DNA of 42,500 bases from Neocallimastix lanati (nom. inval.). Taxonomy: Eukaryota > Neocallimastigomycota > Neocallimastigomycetes > Neocallimastigales > Neocallimastigaceae. The DNA lies in assembly GCA_016946835.1 (NCBI GenBank), contig JACVTC010000143.1:402501-445000 (forward strand), given 5' to 3'. The notes under the pieces are model-generated. The model was given only the letters and a program-made list of their open reading frames with translations. It was not told where the DNA came from and did not search any database. Positions 31,282 through 41,600 of this stretch are shown here, piece by piece. How positions within the stretch are numbered: position 1 is the stretch's first letter; every line of letters starts with the position of its first letter. The translations under genes and the position numbers were made by a program.

Positions 31282-31317
<36 letters not shown>

Positions 31318-31383
31318 TTTTTTTTTTTTTTTTTATTTTTTTTTTTATTTTTTTTTTTTTTAATTAATTAATTAATTAATAAT
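31260..31383. repeat. Poly(T) and (ATT)n/(AATT)n low-complexity block
   Basis: T runs around an (ATT) microsatellite and ending in (AATT)n, immediately 3' of the gypsy-B pol stop in the sense direction. Confidence 0.85.
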
Positions 31384-31423
31384 GATTTATAAAATATATA
31401 TATATATTTATACGTTATATATT

Positions 31424-34400
31424 TTATTCTTCATCATCTTCTATATTTATTTCCGTGAAGTATGGAATAATGTTCTTCAAATGGATGTTTCTATCAGCAA
31501 CTTCTCCTGTAAGTGGGTCACAAACGGATTCAGTGTTTAATTCTTGTTTTATAATCTTCAAAGGACCTGTAAAGAATGGGTCGAGTTTTCTTCTGTTAAA
31601 CACCTTCACTAGTACCAAGTCACCAGGTTTATAATTGCTCTTTAAACGTCTAATTTGTTTTCTTCTGTCCATCCAAAGTTTATTCGCGGTCTCAATGTTT
31701 CTAATAGCTTCCCGGATCCATCTATCATGGGTAATGAACTTCCTTAATATATATTCTTCTTCGTTTTCGAATTCGTTTCTCCGGTCTATATTCAAAGATA
31801 ATTCAAAAGGCTGAAGATCTCTACGGCCATACAATAATTCGAAACTACTGTGTTTCGTAACTTCGCTTTTGCTCGTTCTTAGTGCCCATAACGCGCTATA
31901 TAGTGTTTCATCCCATTGTTTATCGTTCTCACCCAGTAGTCTAAGGTATTTACAGATCTCACGGTTGCGGTTTTCCACCTCCCCGTTTGAGGCAGGATGA
32001 TATGTTGCAATGTATTGCACATATACATCATGCAAATCCAAAAATGCTTTTGTCCTATTCGATACGAATTGTGGACCATTATCCGTAACCAAAACTTCAG
32101 GAATTCCATGACGCGAGAACACCGACTTTAAAAACCTAATAACGTCTTCGGATTCAGTAGATTTAAGCGGCTCAGCTTCAGTCCACTTTGTAAAATAGTC
32201 TACAAGTACAATTATATATTTATTTCCGTTTTTGGTGAGAGGAAGGGGCCCAACCAGATCTAATCCAACTCTGGAGAATGGATATCCTGGTGGTGTCGCA
32301 ATATTTTCAGTGTAGTGGTTAAGTGGTTGTCGTCGACAAGTTTGACACTTATGACAACATTTAATGAAGTTAGTTATATCTTGTTTCATGTTCATCCAGT
32401 AATAGTCTCTCATTAAACGATAATAAGTCTTATAAATTCCTTCATGTCCTATGTTATGTGCTGCATTAATAAGTTTTATTTGTTCAGTTTTATCTTTAAT
32501 AATCCTTCTGAGCTTACCACCTTGTTTATAATACTCAATACCATTTATATTAATAATTTTCTTTTTAATAAATTCTCTCATATATGTGTTAATAGTATCA
32601 GAGTCCGAATTCGCAACAACATTAGAAGGTAAATTATTATTAGTAGTAATTATATTAATAGTTTCTACAGGTTGATCCGAAGCAGGTTCGTAAGAAGAAA
32701 TATTATTCATAATTAAATCATTATTATTAATATTATTATTATCATCATTATTAACTGCTACCATTCTTGATAGTGCATCAGCAACAAAATTATTTTTGCC
32801 TTCTTCATATGCTACTTGAACATTTAAAATACTGAGTTCAGTAATCCATTTCAAGTGACGGCTGTTGGTTGGTTCTCTCTTAGCAAATATATATACAAGT
32901 GGTTTATGATCAGTATAAACCATTGTATTAAACGGGCTTCCAGAAATATATGGTTTAAACTTTTGAACACAGTGATAAACTGCTTTTCCTTCAAGGTCTG
33001 TTATGCTATAGTTAAGTTCTGAGTTGGATAAGGTACGACTTTCAAAGTAAATTGGGACTTCTATACCATCTTGGTTCTTTTGTAACAATACACCTCCTAG
33101 ACCATCACGAGAAGCGTCAGTTCTAATAATAAACGGTTTTGAATAATTAGGAGCTGTTAAAATAGGTGCTTCAATTAGCTTATTCTTTAATAAATGAAAT
33201 GAATTAGTGCAATCTTCAGTCCAACAAAAAGGTGCGTCTTTCTTCAATAGTTGATATAAAGGCTTTGCAATCATGGCGAAATTTTTAATAAATTTTCTAT
33301 AATACGAAACTGCTCCTAAAAACGACCTTACCTGTTTCAAATTCTTCGGAGGTAGCCATTGTGATATAACCTTTACCTTGTCATTTAAAGGAGATAATCC
33401 TTTTGTCGAAAGCAAATGCCCTAAGATTTTGACTTCAGTTTTAAAGAAAGAACATTTTTCTAAATTTATTTTTAATTCATTTTCTTGTAAAATTGTAAAT
33501 ACCTTATGTAAGTGACAAATATGTTCATCTAAAGACTTTGAAAATATAATTAGATCATCAATATACACGAACATGCAGTCTCCTATTAAATCGAAGAAGA
33601 TACGATTCATCTCTCTTTGAAAAGTGGCGGGGGCATTGCAAAGTCCAAAAGGCATTACACGGAAGTTGTAGTTGCCAAACATAGTTGTAAAAGCGGTTTT
33701 ATCCTTATCGGCTGTATCCATGGGAATCTGGTGATATCCAGAGTACAAATCAATAGTGGATAGAATTTTTATGTTATCACCAGCTAATGATAGAATATCG
33801 TCAATAAGAGGTAAAGCATACGAATCTTTTATAGTTAAATCATTTAATTTCCGATAATCTACACATAGCCTCCAATCTTTATTCTTTTTTGGGACTAAAA
33901 CAATAGGTGAAGACCATTGGGAAGAGGATGGTTCGATAAGCCAGTCTCTAATTAGTTTCTTCAATATTTTCTTTAAAGCTATGGTTTGATTTTTGGTTAA
34001 TCGATAGGCTCTTTGTTTTATGGGTCTTGACCCAGGTAATAAATTTATTTTATGTGGGAATAACTTTGATTTTCCCAATTCGTCGGTTTTTAAAGCTAAT
34101 ATATTAATAAATTTTTGAAACATTTCTTTAACTTCTTTTTGAACATTAGATGGTAATGAATTAACAATTTTATCAATTATTTCATTTTTATTTGGTTTAG
34201 GATCTTCTTGTTTATTAAAGTCTGTGTTATTTACCACTAAGGTGCACAATAAGGGCTGAGGATCTAAATCTTCTGTATTAACATTATCATCTTGATTCAT
34301 GGGACGAGCGTCATATTGTAGATCTGATAGTTTATGGTAATTATTATTGTTATCAACATAGTACAGAGTATCATTAACAAAATCTAAAATAAATCTATTC

Positions 34401-35497
34401 TTTTTTAAAGAATCAACTCCAATTAATATGTCAAATAAATTATCCTTTTCTATTATTCTGAAATAATCTTTGAATGATTTGTTCCCAATTGTTATTTCTA
34501 ATTCTATAATTTCGGATTGTACGGATGTTTCGGAACAGGCTTGTACTATGGTTTCATTGATAGTTTCTAAGGTAGGTTTGTTAATTTTTAATTTTTGTAA
34601 AGCTGAGAGAGTAATTATATTAAGACTCGCACAAGTGTCCAAAAATATTTCAGTATTGGCACCTTCTACTTTTCCTTTTGTTTTACTAATTTTAAATTTA
34701 CTAAATATTGATAATAGAGTGCTTGTAGAATTTCTAGGATTTAATTTTAAAGCTTTCGAAAAGGCTGCCCTAAACTTCGGAAATAAATCAAGTAAGTGTA
34801 CTAATTTAGTATTAATTTCAGTAGAAGCTATTTCTTTAACTAAATCTTCTATCAGATATTCGTCAAATTCTTCTACTAATTTTATGTGCCTTTCTTTATT
34901 TTCTTCTTTATTATTCATTTTATTATCACCTTGTGTGGGACTATCTAAAATTTCTTGTGCTCTTTTTAATTTATTAGATTTCTTCACGCTCCTGATATTC
35001 TTTTCGGTAATAAAGGAAGGATCTAGGTAGTTTAATTTTTCTGTCTCATTAATAGGTAAGTCATCATTATTCTCAATTTGGTTATTACCTTCTTGAATTT
35101 CATTGTTATCATTCTCATTATATATTGAAGTATTATTACTCTCATTAGTATTTTTATTAAAATCTTGATTGCATTTTTCAGACATTAAGACATCTTCTTC
35201 GCCCTTGTCTGATATAGTATTACTTTTTAATTTATTTAATTTATTGTTTTGTTTATTAGTATTAGTTAATTGTTTATTTTTATTATTTGAACTCACTAAA
35301 TGATTATTATGATTCATTGCTGTTGTTTGTATAGGAATTGGATTGTTCTTTAATATTTCTCTTCTAGATGGTGTAAGACTCTTACTTTTTGTTTTGGTAT
35401 TCTTGATGGCGGTAGCAATGACTTCAGGTGAGTTGTTAATTATTGGAAGTGTCTTTGGGTTATTTTCTACTTGGTTGGTTTGTTTACTGGGAGTCAT
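31424..35497 (-). CDS. gypsy-B Pol polyprotein: protease, RT, RNase H, integrase
   Basis: 1357 codons from an ATG that is probably not the true start; by the frameshift model the Pol frame is entered at about 35515. Residues 1-230 are low-complexity and Asn/Lys-rich. The protease has FLDTCASLNII at ~283, with Cys in place of the usual Gly of D-T/S-G. RT: LCVDYRKLND, TIDLYSGYHQI, MPFGLCNAPATFQ, YIDD at ~642. RNase H: RTDASRDGLGG, LEGKAVYH, TDHKPL, VADALSR. Integrase: zinc domain H-H (HNIGHEG) and CHKCQTC at ~1010-1055, catalytic D (GLDLVGP, ~1074), D (TDNGPQF, ~1137) and E (NGEVENRN, ~1172) with D-x35-E spacing, then PGDLVLVK and FTGPLKII. It ends with an acidic tail and no chromodomain. Confidence 0.95.
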   Translation of the reverse strand: MTPSKQTNQVENNPKTLPIINNSPEVIATAIKNTKTKSKSLTPSRREILKNNPIPIQTTAMNHNNHLVSSNNKNKQLTNTNKQNNKLNKLKSNTISDKGEEDVLMSEKCNQDFNKNTNESNNTSIYNENDNNEIQEGNNQIENNDDLPINETEKLNYLDPSFITEKNIRSVKKSNKLKRAQEILDSPTQGDNKMNNKEENKERHIKLVEEFDEYLIEDLVKEIASTEINTKLVHLLDLFPKFRAAFSKALKLNPRNSTSTLLSIFSKFKISKTKGKVEGANTEIFLDTCASLNIITLSALQKLKINKPTLETINETIVQACSETSVQSEIIELEITIGNKSFKDYFRIIEKDNLFDILIGVDSLKKNRFILDFVNDTLYYVDNNNNYHKLSDLQYDARPMNQDDNVNTEDLDPQPLLCTLVVNNTDFNKQEDPKPNKNEIIDKIVNSLPSNVQKEVKEMFQKFINILALKTDELGKSKLFPHKINLLPGSRPIKQRAYRLTKNQTIALKKILKKLIRDWLIEPSSSQWSSPIVLVPKKNKDWRLCVDYRKLNDLTIKDSYALPLIDDILSLAGDNIKILSTIDLYSGYHQIPMDTADKDKTAFTTMFGNYNFRVMPFGLCNAPATFQREMNRIFFDLIGDCMFVYIDDLIIFSKSLDEHICHLHKVFTILQENELKINLEKCSFFKTEVKILGHLLSTKGLSPLNDKVKVISQWLPPKNLKQVRSFLGAVSYYRKFIKNFAMIAKPLYQLLKKDAPFCWTEDCTNSFHLLKNKLIEAPILTAPNYSKPFIIRTDASRDGLGGVLLQKNQDGIEVPIYFESRTLSNSELNYSITDLEGKAVYHCVQKFKPYISGSPFNTMVYTDHKPLVYIFAKREPTNSRHLKWITELSILNVQVAYEEGKNNFVADALSRMVAVNNDDNNNINNNDLIMNNISSYEPASDQPVETINIITTNNNLPSNVVANSDSDTINTYMREFIKKKIININGIEYYKQGGKLRRIIKDKTEQIKLINAAHNIGHEGIYKTYYRLMRDYYWMNMKQDITNFIKCCHKCQTCRRQPLNHYTENIATPPGYPFSRVGLDLVGPLPLTKNGNKYIIVLVDYFTKWTEAEPLKSTESEDVIRFLKSVFSRHGIPEVLVTDNGPQFVSNRTKAFLDLHDVYVQYIATYHPASNGEVENRNREICKYLRLLGENDKQWDETLYSALWALRTSKSEVTKHSSFELLYGRRDLQPFELSLNIDRRNEFENEEEYILRKFITHDRWIREAIRNIETANKLWMDRRKQIRRLKSNYKPGDLVLVKVFNRRKLDPFFTGPLKIIKQELNTESVCDPLTGEVADRNIHLKNIIPYFTEINIEDDEE

Positions 35498-35521
35498 CCT
35501 TCTCCCAATTATTGGTTTAAA
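35488..35521 (-). promoter_or_regulatory. gypsy-B gag/pol -1 ribosomal frameshift signal
   Basis: On the minus strand the gag frame reads CAT TTA AAC CAA TAA, so the heptamer T-TTA-AAC (35521-35515) is in exactly the X-XXY-YYZ phase of known -1 slippery sites, one sense codon before the gag stop. A 7-nt spacer follows, then stem TGGGAG (35507-35502), loop AAGGATGA and CTCCCA (35493-35488): six Watson-Crick pairs, extendable by a wobble and an A-T. Slipping back one base enters the pol frame (CCA ATA ATT GGG..), which is open only from just upstream of this heptamer. This is how Gag-Pol would be made at a low ratio to Gag. Confidence 0.82.
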
Positions 35522-36375
35522 TGGCTAGTACTACTTGATGCTTTTTCTTCCATTTCTGCAAGTTGTTTAAAGGAATAGGGGCAATCCGTAAATTTGTGTC
35601 CCGGTTGTGAGCAACGGAAACAGATAAGTCGTTTATTTAAATTATTACCAAAATTGGAAGTATTAACCTCCTTAATTTGATTATTATTTTTGTTATCACT
35701 ATTTAAGTTAGTGATCGACATGAGATTATTCCCAGGGGTAAAGGCCGCAATATTTCGTTTGTTATTACCGTAAGATTGATTATTATTTTCCATATAGTTT
35801 CTATAGTTATTAAAATTTTGACTGTTATATTTTGAATTAGTATTATTATTAATTCCATTTACATTATTATAAGTATTTCCATTGAGGTTTTTATTATTAT
35901 AATAATTATTATAGTTATTATAATATTGACTATTATTATTATTATCTTTATATCCATAAGTGTTATAATTATTATAATTAGGATTAAAATATCTCTGGAT
36001 GCCACGACGACGGGATTGTCCTAGTAAAAATCCTTGATAGAATGGGTGATTCATAATCGATAAACCTCTGTTATTCTGAGCTATCATCAAATTATTACTA
36101 TGATAATTATTTTCATTGAATGAAACTGTATTCATCTCTCTCTCTGTTTCTTCTGCAACCTCAGCTACCTTGTAAGCTTCGCTTAATGTTTCACATTCAG
36201 CCTCCAATACTCTTGAGCAAGGATACATTCGAGTTTTTATTGCATTTATGTAGTCTTTTACGGAGACAAATTGTTGACGGTCTCTGCTTAGCCTGTGATA
36301 TAATCTTTTATGTCTATAATTAAATTTTTTTATTGTTTCATTGTTACTAATTTTAAATCCTTTAGAATAGAACAT
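35509..36375 (-). CDS. gypsy-B Gag, C-terminal part with zinc knuckle
   Basis: 288 codons. The N-terminal ~90 residues look like the C-terminal half of a Ty3/gypsy capsid (YRHKRLYHRLSRDRQQFV, then TLSEAYKVAEVAEETE). An Asn/Tyr-rich stretch is at ~130-215, and the CCHC knuckle CFRCSQPGHKFTDC is at ~252-265. It overlaps the upstream gag frame by 46 nt and is in the -1 frame relative to it. It ends at 35509, two codons after the frameshift heptamer. The ATG at 36375 may not be used: the first residues are probably out of frame and real similarity likely begins near ISNNETIKK. Confidence 0.85.
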   Translation of the reverse strand: MFYSKGFKISNNETIKKFNYRHKRLYHRLSRDRQQFVSVKDYINAIKTRMYPCSRVLEAECETLSEAYKVAEVAEETEREMNTVSFNENNYHSNNLMIAQNNRGLSIMNHPFYQGFLLGQSRRRGIQRYFNPNYNNYNTYGYKDNNNNSQYYNNYNNYYNNKNLNGNTYNNVNGINNNTNSKYNSQNFNNYRNYMENNNQSYGNNKRNIAAFTPGNNLMSITNLNSDNKNNNQIKEVNTSNFGNNLNKRLICFRCSQPGHKFTDCPYSFKQLAEMEEKASSSTSHLNQ

Positions 36376-36650
36376 TTATCATTTTCAGTGATGTTTAAGT
36401 ATTCTTCGATGCACGATTGAATTTGCTTGAGGGAAGGATATTTCACTTCATTTCCCTTTTTCACTTTAAGAGAATTCAAATCTCCATGTACATCTTCATC
36501 TGTGGCTTCTAATACCCAAATGAAGATCTTTCTTGGTTCGACGATGTCATATAATTCTAGGGTTTTAGCTAAGTCGCTAATCCAAGTATCAACGTCTTTG
36601 TCATAATCGTTCAAGCGAGGTAGAACCCTTTGTAACTTTTCGGCATCAAT

Positions 36651-36653
<3 letters not shown>
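36330..36653 (-). CDS. gypsy-B Gag, N-terminal part
   Basis: 107 codons: MIDAEKLQRVLPRL, then WISDLAKTLELYD and a lysine-rich middle. The composition and position (just after an A-rich leader, before the capsid C-half) make it the N-terminal part of Gag. Continuity with the next frame needs a -1 shift, and a U-UUA-AAA heptamer (36357-36351) lies in correct phase in the overlap. No stable hairpin is seen after it. Either a one-base mutation split Gag, or a second recoding site exists; mutation is the simpler reading. Confidence 0.75.

Positions 36654-36683
<30 letters not shown>
36653..36683 (-). promoter_or_regulatory. A30 tract directly upstream of the gypsy-B gag start codon
   Basis: In the sense strand about 30 A residues run straight into ATG, with no other base between. 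The rest of the leader (36684-36995) is AT-rich with further A and T runs and no ORF. Confidence 0.8.
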
Positions 36684-36689
<6 letters not shown>

Positions 36690-36995
36690 AATGTTAATGT
36701 AAATTGTTAAATGTAGAATTAAGAATAGGTAGAATATTTGTAATTAAATTTTTATATTATTGATATATTATATAATATGATTAATAAAGTATTTTATTTG
36801 TAAAAAAAAAAAAAATATAAAAAAAGAAAATAAAGAAAAATAAAATAAGATAAAATAAAATAAAAAAAAAATCTAAATTTTTTTTTTTTTTGAAAGGCTT
36901 GTTTTATTAGAAAGAAATTAAATCAATATTATTCAAACTATTATTTAATTATTATTATTTTCTTTTCATTGTTTTCATATTATTTTATTTTGCTC

Positions 36996-37012
36996 GCCCG
37001 GATTCTCCACCA
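36996..37012 (-). promoter_or_regulatory. gypsy-B primer-binding site for a tRNA 3' end
   Basis: On the minus strand TGGTGGAGAATCCGGGC lies 8 nt inside the 5' LTR. The complement, GCCCGGATTCTCCACCA, has the CCA end and discriminator-acceptor layout of a tRNA (acceptor 5' strand would be GGAGAAT). The tRNA species could not be identified. Confidence 0.75.
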
Positions 37013-37020
37013 AAAATTTA

Positions 37021-37618
37021 TGATACAATATAAGTAATAAAGTATCAGATTTCTATTTATAACGAGGTCGAGCAAATAGGGAATTTGTAAAATAATATAT
37101 TCCAACTCAAAGATAATAAATAATAATTTACACAAATAATAAAATTTATTTATTTCTTTTTAAATCTTGTTTTTATTTATTTATTTATTTTACATAAATT
37201 ATTACAATTATATTTATATTCCTCTGAATATAATGATTTTTATCTATCTCTAATAATTCAATTTATATTAATATCTTAATAATAATTTTACTTATAATTG
37301 TAGGATTCAACTCTTATCCTTTAACTATAAGTAATTACTTAATTATTTAAACTAAACTATAAGTTCTCTAAAACTATTATTTTACTCAATTAGAATTTTT
37401 AAAACAACAAGAAAAACTCTCTCTTTAACTTTTATTTCATTCTCTTCTTTTAAATTTATTAATTAATTTTATCTTGAATATTATTGGCTGTCTAATTAAT
37501 TTTTAATCTATTTATATAATGATTTAGTATATTATATATTGTAATTATTTTTCACTATATTATTATAGGATTTTCTCTTTTGTTAATTTTCTTGCGTATT
37601 TCTAGCTGTATTGTATCA
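37021..37618 (-). repeat. gypsy-B 5' LTR with TATA box
   Basis: 598 bp, TGATACAATA to TATTGTATCA. On the minus strand TATATAAATAG (about 37506-37516) is the likely core promoter. Confidence 0.94.
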
Positions 37619-38468
37619 ATTAAATTCAAAAAATATTATTTCTGGTATAGTTGTTAGTAACTAATACCATGAATCAAACTACTTATGGTTCGATTCACAT
37701 TTATTATTATTTTATAGTTTTATTATAAAAAATATCTAGAAGATTCTTTATAGTTCAAGAAATTACTAGAATTTCTTGATAGTTATTATACTTAATTAAT
37801 TAAAATTTATTCTATTAAATTCTTAATTCTATTGTTTTTTATTTTTCTAAATTTTTCGATTTTTAAGAACTTTTTAGAAACTTTTATTTTTATTTTTTAA
37901 TAACTTTAACTTTTGAAAAAAATATAAATATGAGTAAAATTCTTATTAAAAAATATTCTTTTCTTTGTGTTTTTTATTTTAATTTTTTAGTTAAAAAGAT
38001 TTAATTTTTTAATAAAACTTTTTTAATATTAATACTATATCAACCCTTGCGGCTTATAGTATTATAATAAATATAACTAATAAAATAATTAGAATAAAAA
38101 AATAAATAAAAAATAAAATAAATATTGTTTTTTTGAGTGTTATTATATTTATTATAATATTTTGTTATAACTAAAATAATTTTATGTCCACATTTTCATG
38201 TTTAAAATTATCATTTTATTGATAAATATATATATATTTTTTTTAAGAAATTATTTTTATTTTTTATTCTTAATCATCACTTAATAATATATATTTTTTT
38301 TATATATATATTTTCTTTATATATATTTATATTAATAAATTTTGTTATTATATATTTATAAATATGCCTACTTTATATTAAAACAATACCCTAACCCCTA
38401 GCCACTATTAATTTATATATATTTATTGGCTAAATTTTTAATATTTTTTTTTATATATTTTTTATTTA

Positions 38469-38520
<52 letters not shown>

Positions 38521-38634
38521 AAATACAATATATATTTATTTAATTTTTTAGTAATATTTTTAAAATATATATATATATTTTAAAAATAAATTTGTAATTT
38601 TAAAATAATATACTGTTAAAATGTCTTTAATATT
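37619..38634. other. AT-rich intergenic region with possible old LTR remains
   Basis: No gene seen. A hairpin-forming patch at about 37643-37667 (GGTAT..ATACC) is followed by GGTTCGATTCA, which resembles a polymerase III B box, but no tRNA fold results. The stretch at about 38169-38207 resembles the copia-B sequence at 22714-22749, suggesting an eroded copia-type LTR. A pure T run of 43 (38477-38519) lies about 115 bases before the large ORF. Confidence 0.5.
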
Positions 38635-38677
38635 ATGGAAAAGATTGATTTTGGATATAACCCTAAATTTCAAATAA
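38621..38677 (+). other. Overlapping upstream ORF of the 1227-codon gene
   Basis: The first ATG before the large ORF opens a different frame of 18 codons ending TAA at 38675-38677. It starts 14 nt upstream of the large ORF's ATG and overlaps it. If the transcript includes it, it would reduce translation from 38635, or the true start may be read by leaky scanning. It may also lie upstream of the transcript. Confidence 0.5.
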
Positions 38678-41600
38678 ATAAAAAAAGGAAATTTTATTTA
38701 TTTCCTTTTAACTTTTTGATAAAGTTATGTAAAGAAGCAGATAATTATTTACCTTTAATTTTGTTGTTTGACCAATACTTTGATATTGATATTATTAAAG
38801 GAATCAAAGAAAATATATTTATTAATTTTGAAAGTATTTATGACATATTAAAATATTATTTAAAATATATATTGATTTTGGAACGATATGACTTTTTTAA
38901 AAAGAGCAGATATTATTGTAATTGTCTACTTAAAATAGGAGAGTATAATAAATATATTAATTTTTTATTTATAATTAAATTGTATACATACTATTTAAAA
39001 CTTGAAATTAAAAATATAATATTGAGAGAATATATTTTTCAATATTCTGAAAAGTATTCAGTCGAAGACTTTAAATTGGAAATAAGAACAACGAATATTG
39101 AAAATTTACTTGAAAATGAAAATAATAATGCTAATTTAGAACATTATCTTTATGAATTGATTTTGAAATCTTATGCTGAGAAAAAAGATATAAATTTGGA
39201 AGAAGAAAGTGACTTTTTTTTTGAAATTCATTTAAATGCACTTAATGATTTTATTGAAAATTATAATATAGAATGGATAAAAAAATACTGGAAATATGTT
39301 AAAAAAACTGATATTTACAGTAATATTATTACAGAAAAAATGACAAAAGAAGAAGAAGCTAAAGAATATTCTTTACCTGAGACTATTATAAAGCTAGCAA
39401 ATAGTAAAACCAATAGAAAGTTTTTAAAAGTATATCTAAAAAATAAAGATGAAATTGATTTTATTTTATGCCAAGGATATTTTGTAGAAGATATCAGTGA
39501 AGATAAAGATTTTATTTTTAATAAAATGAAAAATGTTAAGCATGTTAATAATTATAAGTTTGGGTATACTAAAGAAATTCTTTCTGAAATTGATTTTATC
39601 TTAAACCATATAAATAATAATGATACTATCTTAAAAAAATATAATATAAATAAACTGTATAATATATATTATTATAAAACTATTTTAAATATAGATTACT
39701 ATACAATAAATCTTTTTAAACCCATATTTAAAGATAAATTTGAAAATAATATTTTATTTGCTAAAGAAGATAAACCGAATTCTATTCGATGTCCTTATAG
39801 AAAAAAAAATAAATACTATAATAGCGTAAAATATGAAGTTCCTTTTACGAGAGTGAATTCCTTATATAAACAAGATTCTGATAACTATATTAAAAAGTAT
39901 TTTAAAAGTATATTAGAATATTTGGATAAACTATGCAAAGAATTGGATAATTTTTTTGAATTAAAAAATAAAAATTCTATTAATGACTCTATATTGCAAA
40001 GTAAAATAATATACCTTATAAAAAAAACAAATATGGAAGCATTTAAAGAATATCTTAAATCTAATAAAGAGTATAATTATATTTATTATGAAATATTTAT
40101 AAGAGATGATTTTTTTAAATTTTTTATATTAAAAATTTTATTATTTTTTTATTTACCTAGAATTAATAAAATATTATCGTTGTATGAATACAACAACGAA
40201 AGAATTACCTTTAACATTGATGGTAATATAAAATCAAAAAAAATAAAATTTTTTTACCGTGAAAAGAGAGATCTTGAAAATAACTTAAAAATTATTGTAT
40301 TATTTTCATTTAATATGCAAAAAAAAAATAATTTAGAAGAATTAAAATTTTTTTTAAACGATTTAAAAGAAATAATAATCAAAATTAATAAGAGGTTTTC
40401 TTTTAGTGGTTTTTTTAACATATTGAATAATTTTAATGATTCAAAATGTATTTCAAAAATACTTTTCATTGATAATAAGAACGCTTACAAATTATATAGT
40501 GATATCTATAATTTATGTTATACATTAAATATAAGTTCTAAAGAAATAAATGAAAACGCCTATAATGCAAGTAAAATAAGTTCTAAAGAAATATTTTCAT
40601 ATAAATTAAATCGTTTTTATTTTGATTATTTTGTGTTGAAAGAATTGTTTCATTCAATAAGAAATAGTAGAAGCATTTCAATAAAATCAAAAAAAATTAA
40701 TAAAGATTTAATATATCATTTATTTAAAAATAACATAAATTTGTTTTTTAGTTATATTTACAATAAATTGGATAAACTATTTTATAATGACTATATTTAC
40801 ATTAAAAATATATATATAAATAAAATTAATGAAGATACGGAAATAAATTTTGATTTTTTTAAAGTTAGATATTTTTTTGCTGTTAGTGACAATGAAAACA
40901 CTAGAATGATAAATCCATTTAAAAATAATAAAAAAAAGTATAATTATGTAATTAGAAGTTATTTTCGTAGAAATGATTTGACAAATGCATATAATCAAAT
41001 AATATTAAATAATAATATAATAAAGTATGATACATTTTTTAAAAATTTATCAATAGTATTATATAAAAATAGAAAATTACATACAAAAATTTATAAAGAT
41101 AAATATAATGATATTGATTATGATCTAAATCACGAAATATTAAGTTGGAATATTTCTAGTGAACATAAATATTATAAGGATGCTGAGTATGATGGCAAAA
41201 GTTTTTACAGCCCTAACCTTATTTACGATTCTGAAAGGTCAACCCCAATTTTATTAAGTGAAAGTGATAATTCTTCCTATAATGAATCTAATAGTTCTAA
41301 TAGTTCTAATAGTTCTGATAGTTCTGATAGTTCTAATAGTTCTAATAATAGAACGTTAACTATTGAAAAAAATTCACTTTATAAACAAAATTTTGATATT
41401 TTTGAAGACCAATTTAGAACAAGAAAAATACTTTATTGTGCATATAAAAAATTTAAAACATTTAATATTAGGTATAAAAAATCGAACTATAAAAAATTAA
41501 AAATAAACGATTTTAAGATTATATATAATGAATATTATAAAAAATTACGTTCAAGTTATGCATATGACTTTATCTTAGATATATTAAAATTTGCATTTTG

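Larger units (their letters stand above)
28805..37618 (-). mobile_element. gypsy-B: recent non-chromodomain Ty3/gypsy retrotransposon
   Basis: Two 598-bp LTRs with two visible differences and perfect 10-bp terminal inverted repeats (TGATACAATA/TATTGTATCA). The duplication is the 4-bp ATTA (28801-28804 and 37619-37622). Minus-strand order: 5' LTR, primer site, A-rich leader, gag in two overlapping frames, -1 frameshift site, pol (PR-RT-RH-INT), a 2-kb 3' region, polypurine tract, 3' LTR. Integrase follows RNase H, the Ty3/gypsy order, and there is no chromodomain. A solo LTR of TGTAAAGAT family 4 sits in the 3' region. Confidence 0.95.

Noticed and set aside
34470-35030. 186-codon plus-strand open frame opposite gypsy-B pol.
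   Set aside because: Antisense of the N-terminal part of Pol; no independent motif.
37643-37700. A possible tRNA gene: GGTATAGTTGTTAGTA resembles a D-arm and GGTTCGATTCA a B box.
   Set aside because: The T-stem does not pair, there is no acceptor stem, and the first part forms its own hairpin. At best a fossil of a tRNA-like sequence.
38388-38405. Telomere-like CCCTAACCCCTA near 38390.
   Set aside because: Only about two imperfect units, followed by unrelated sequence and a gene; no array.
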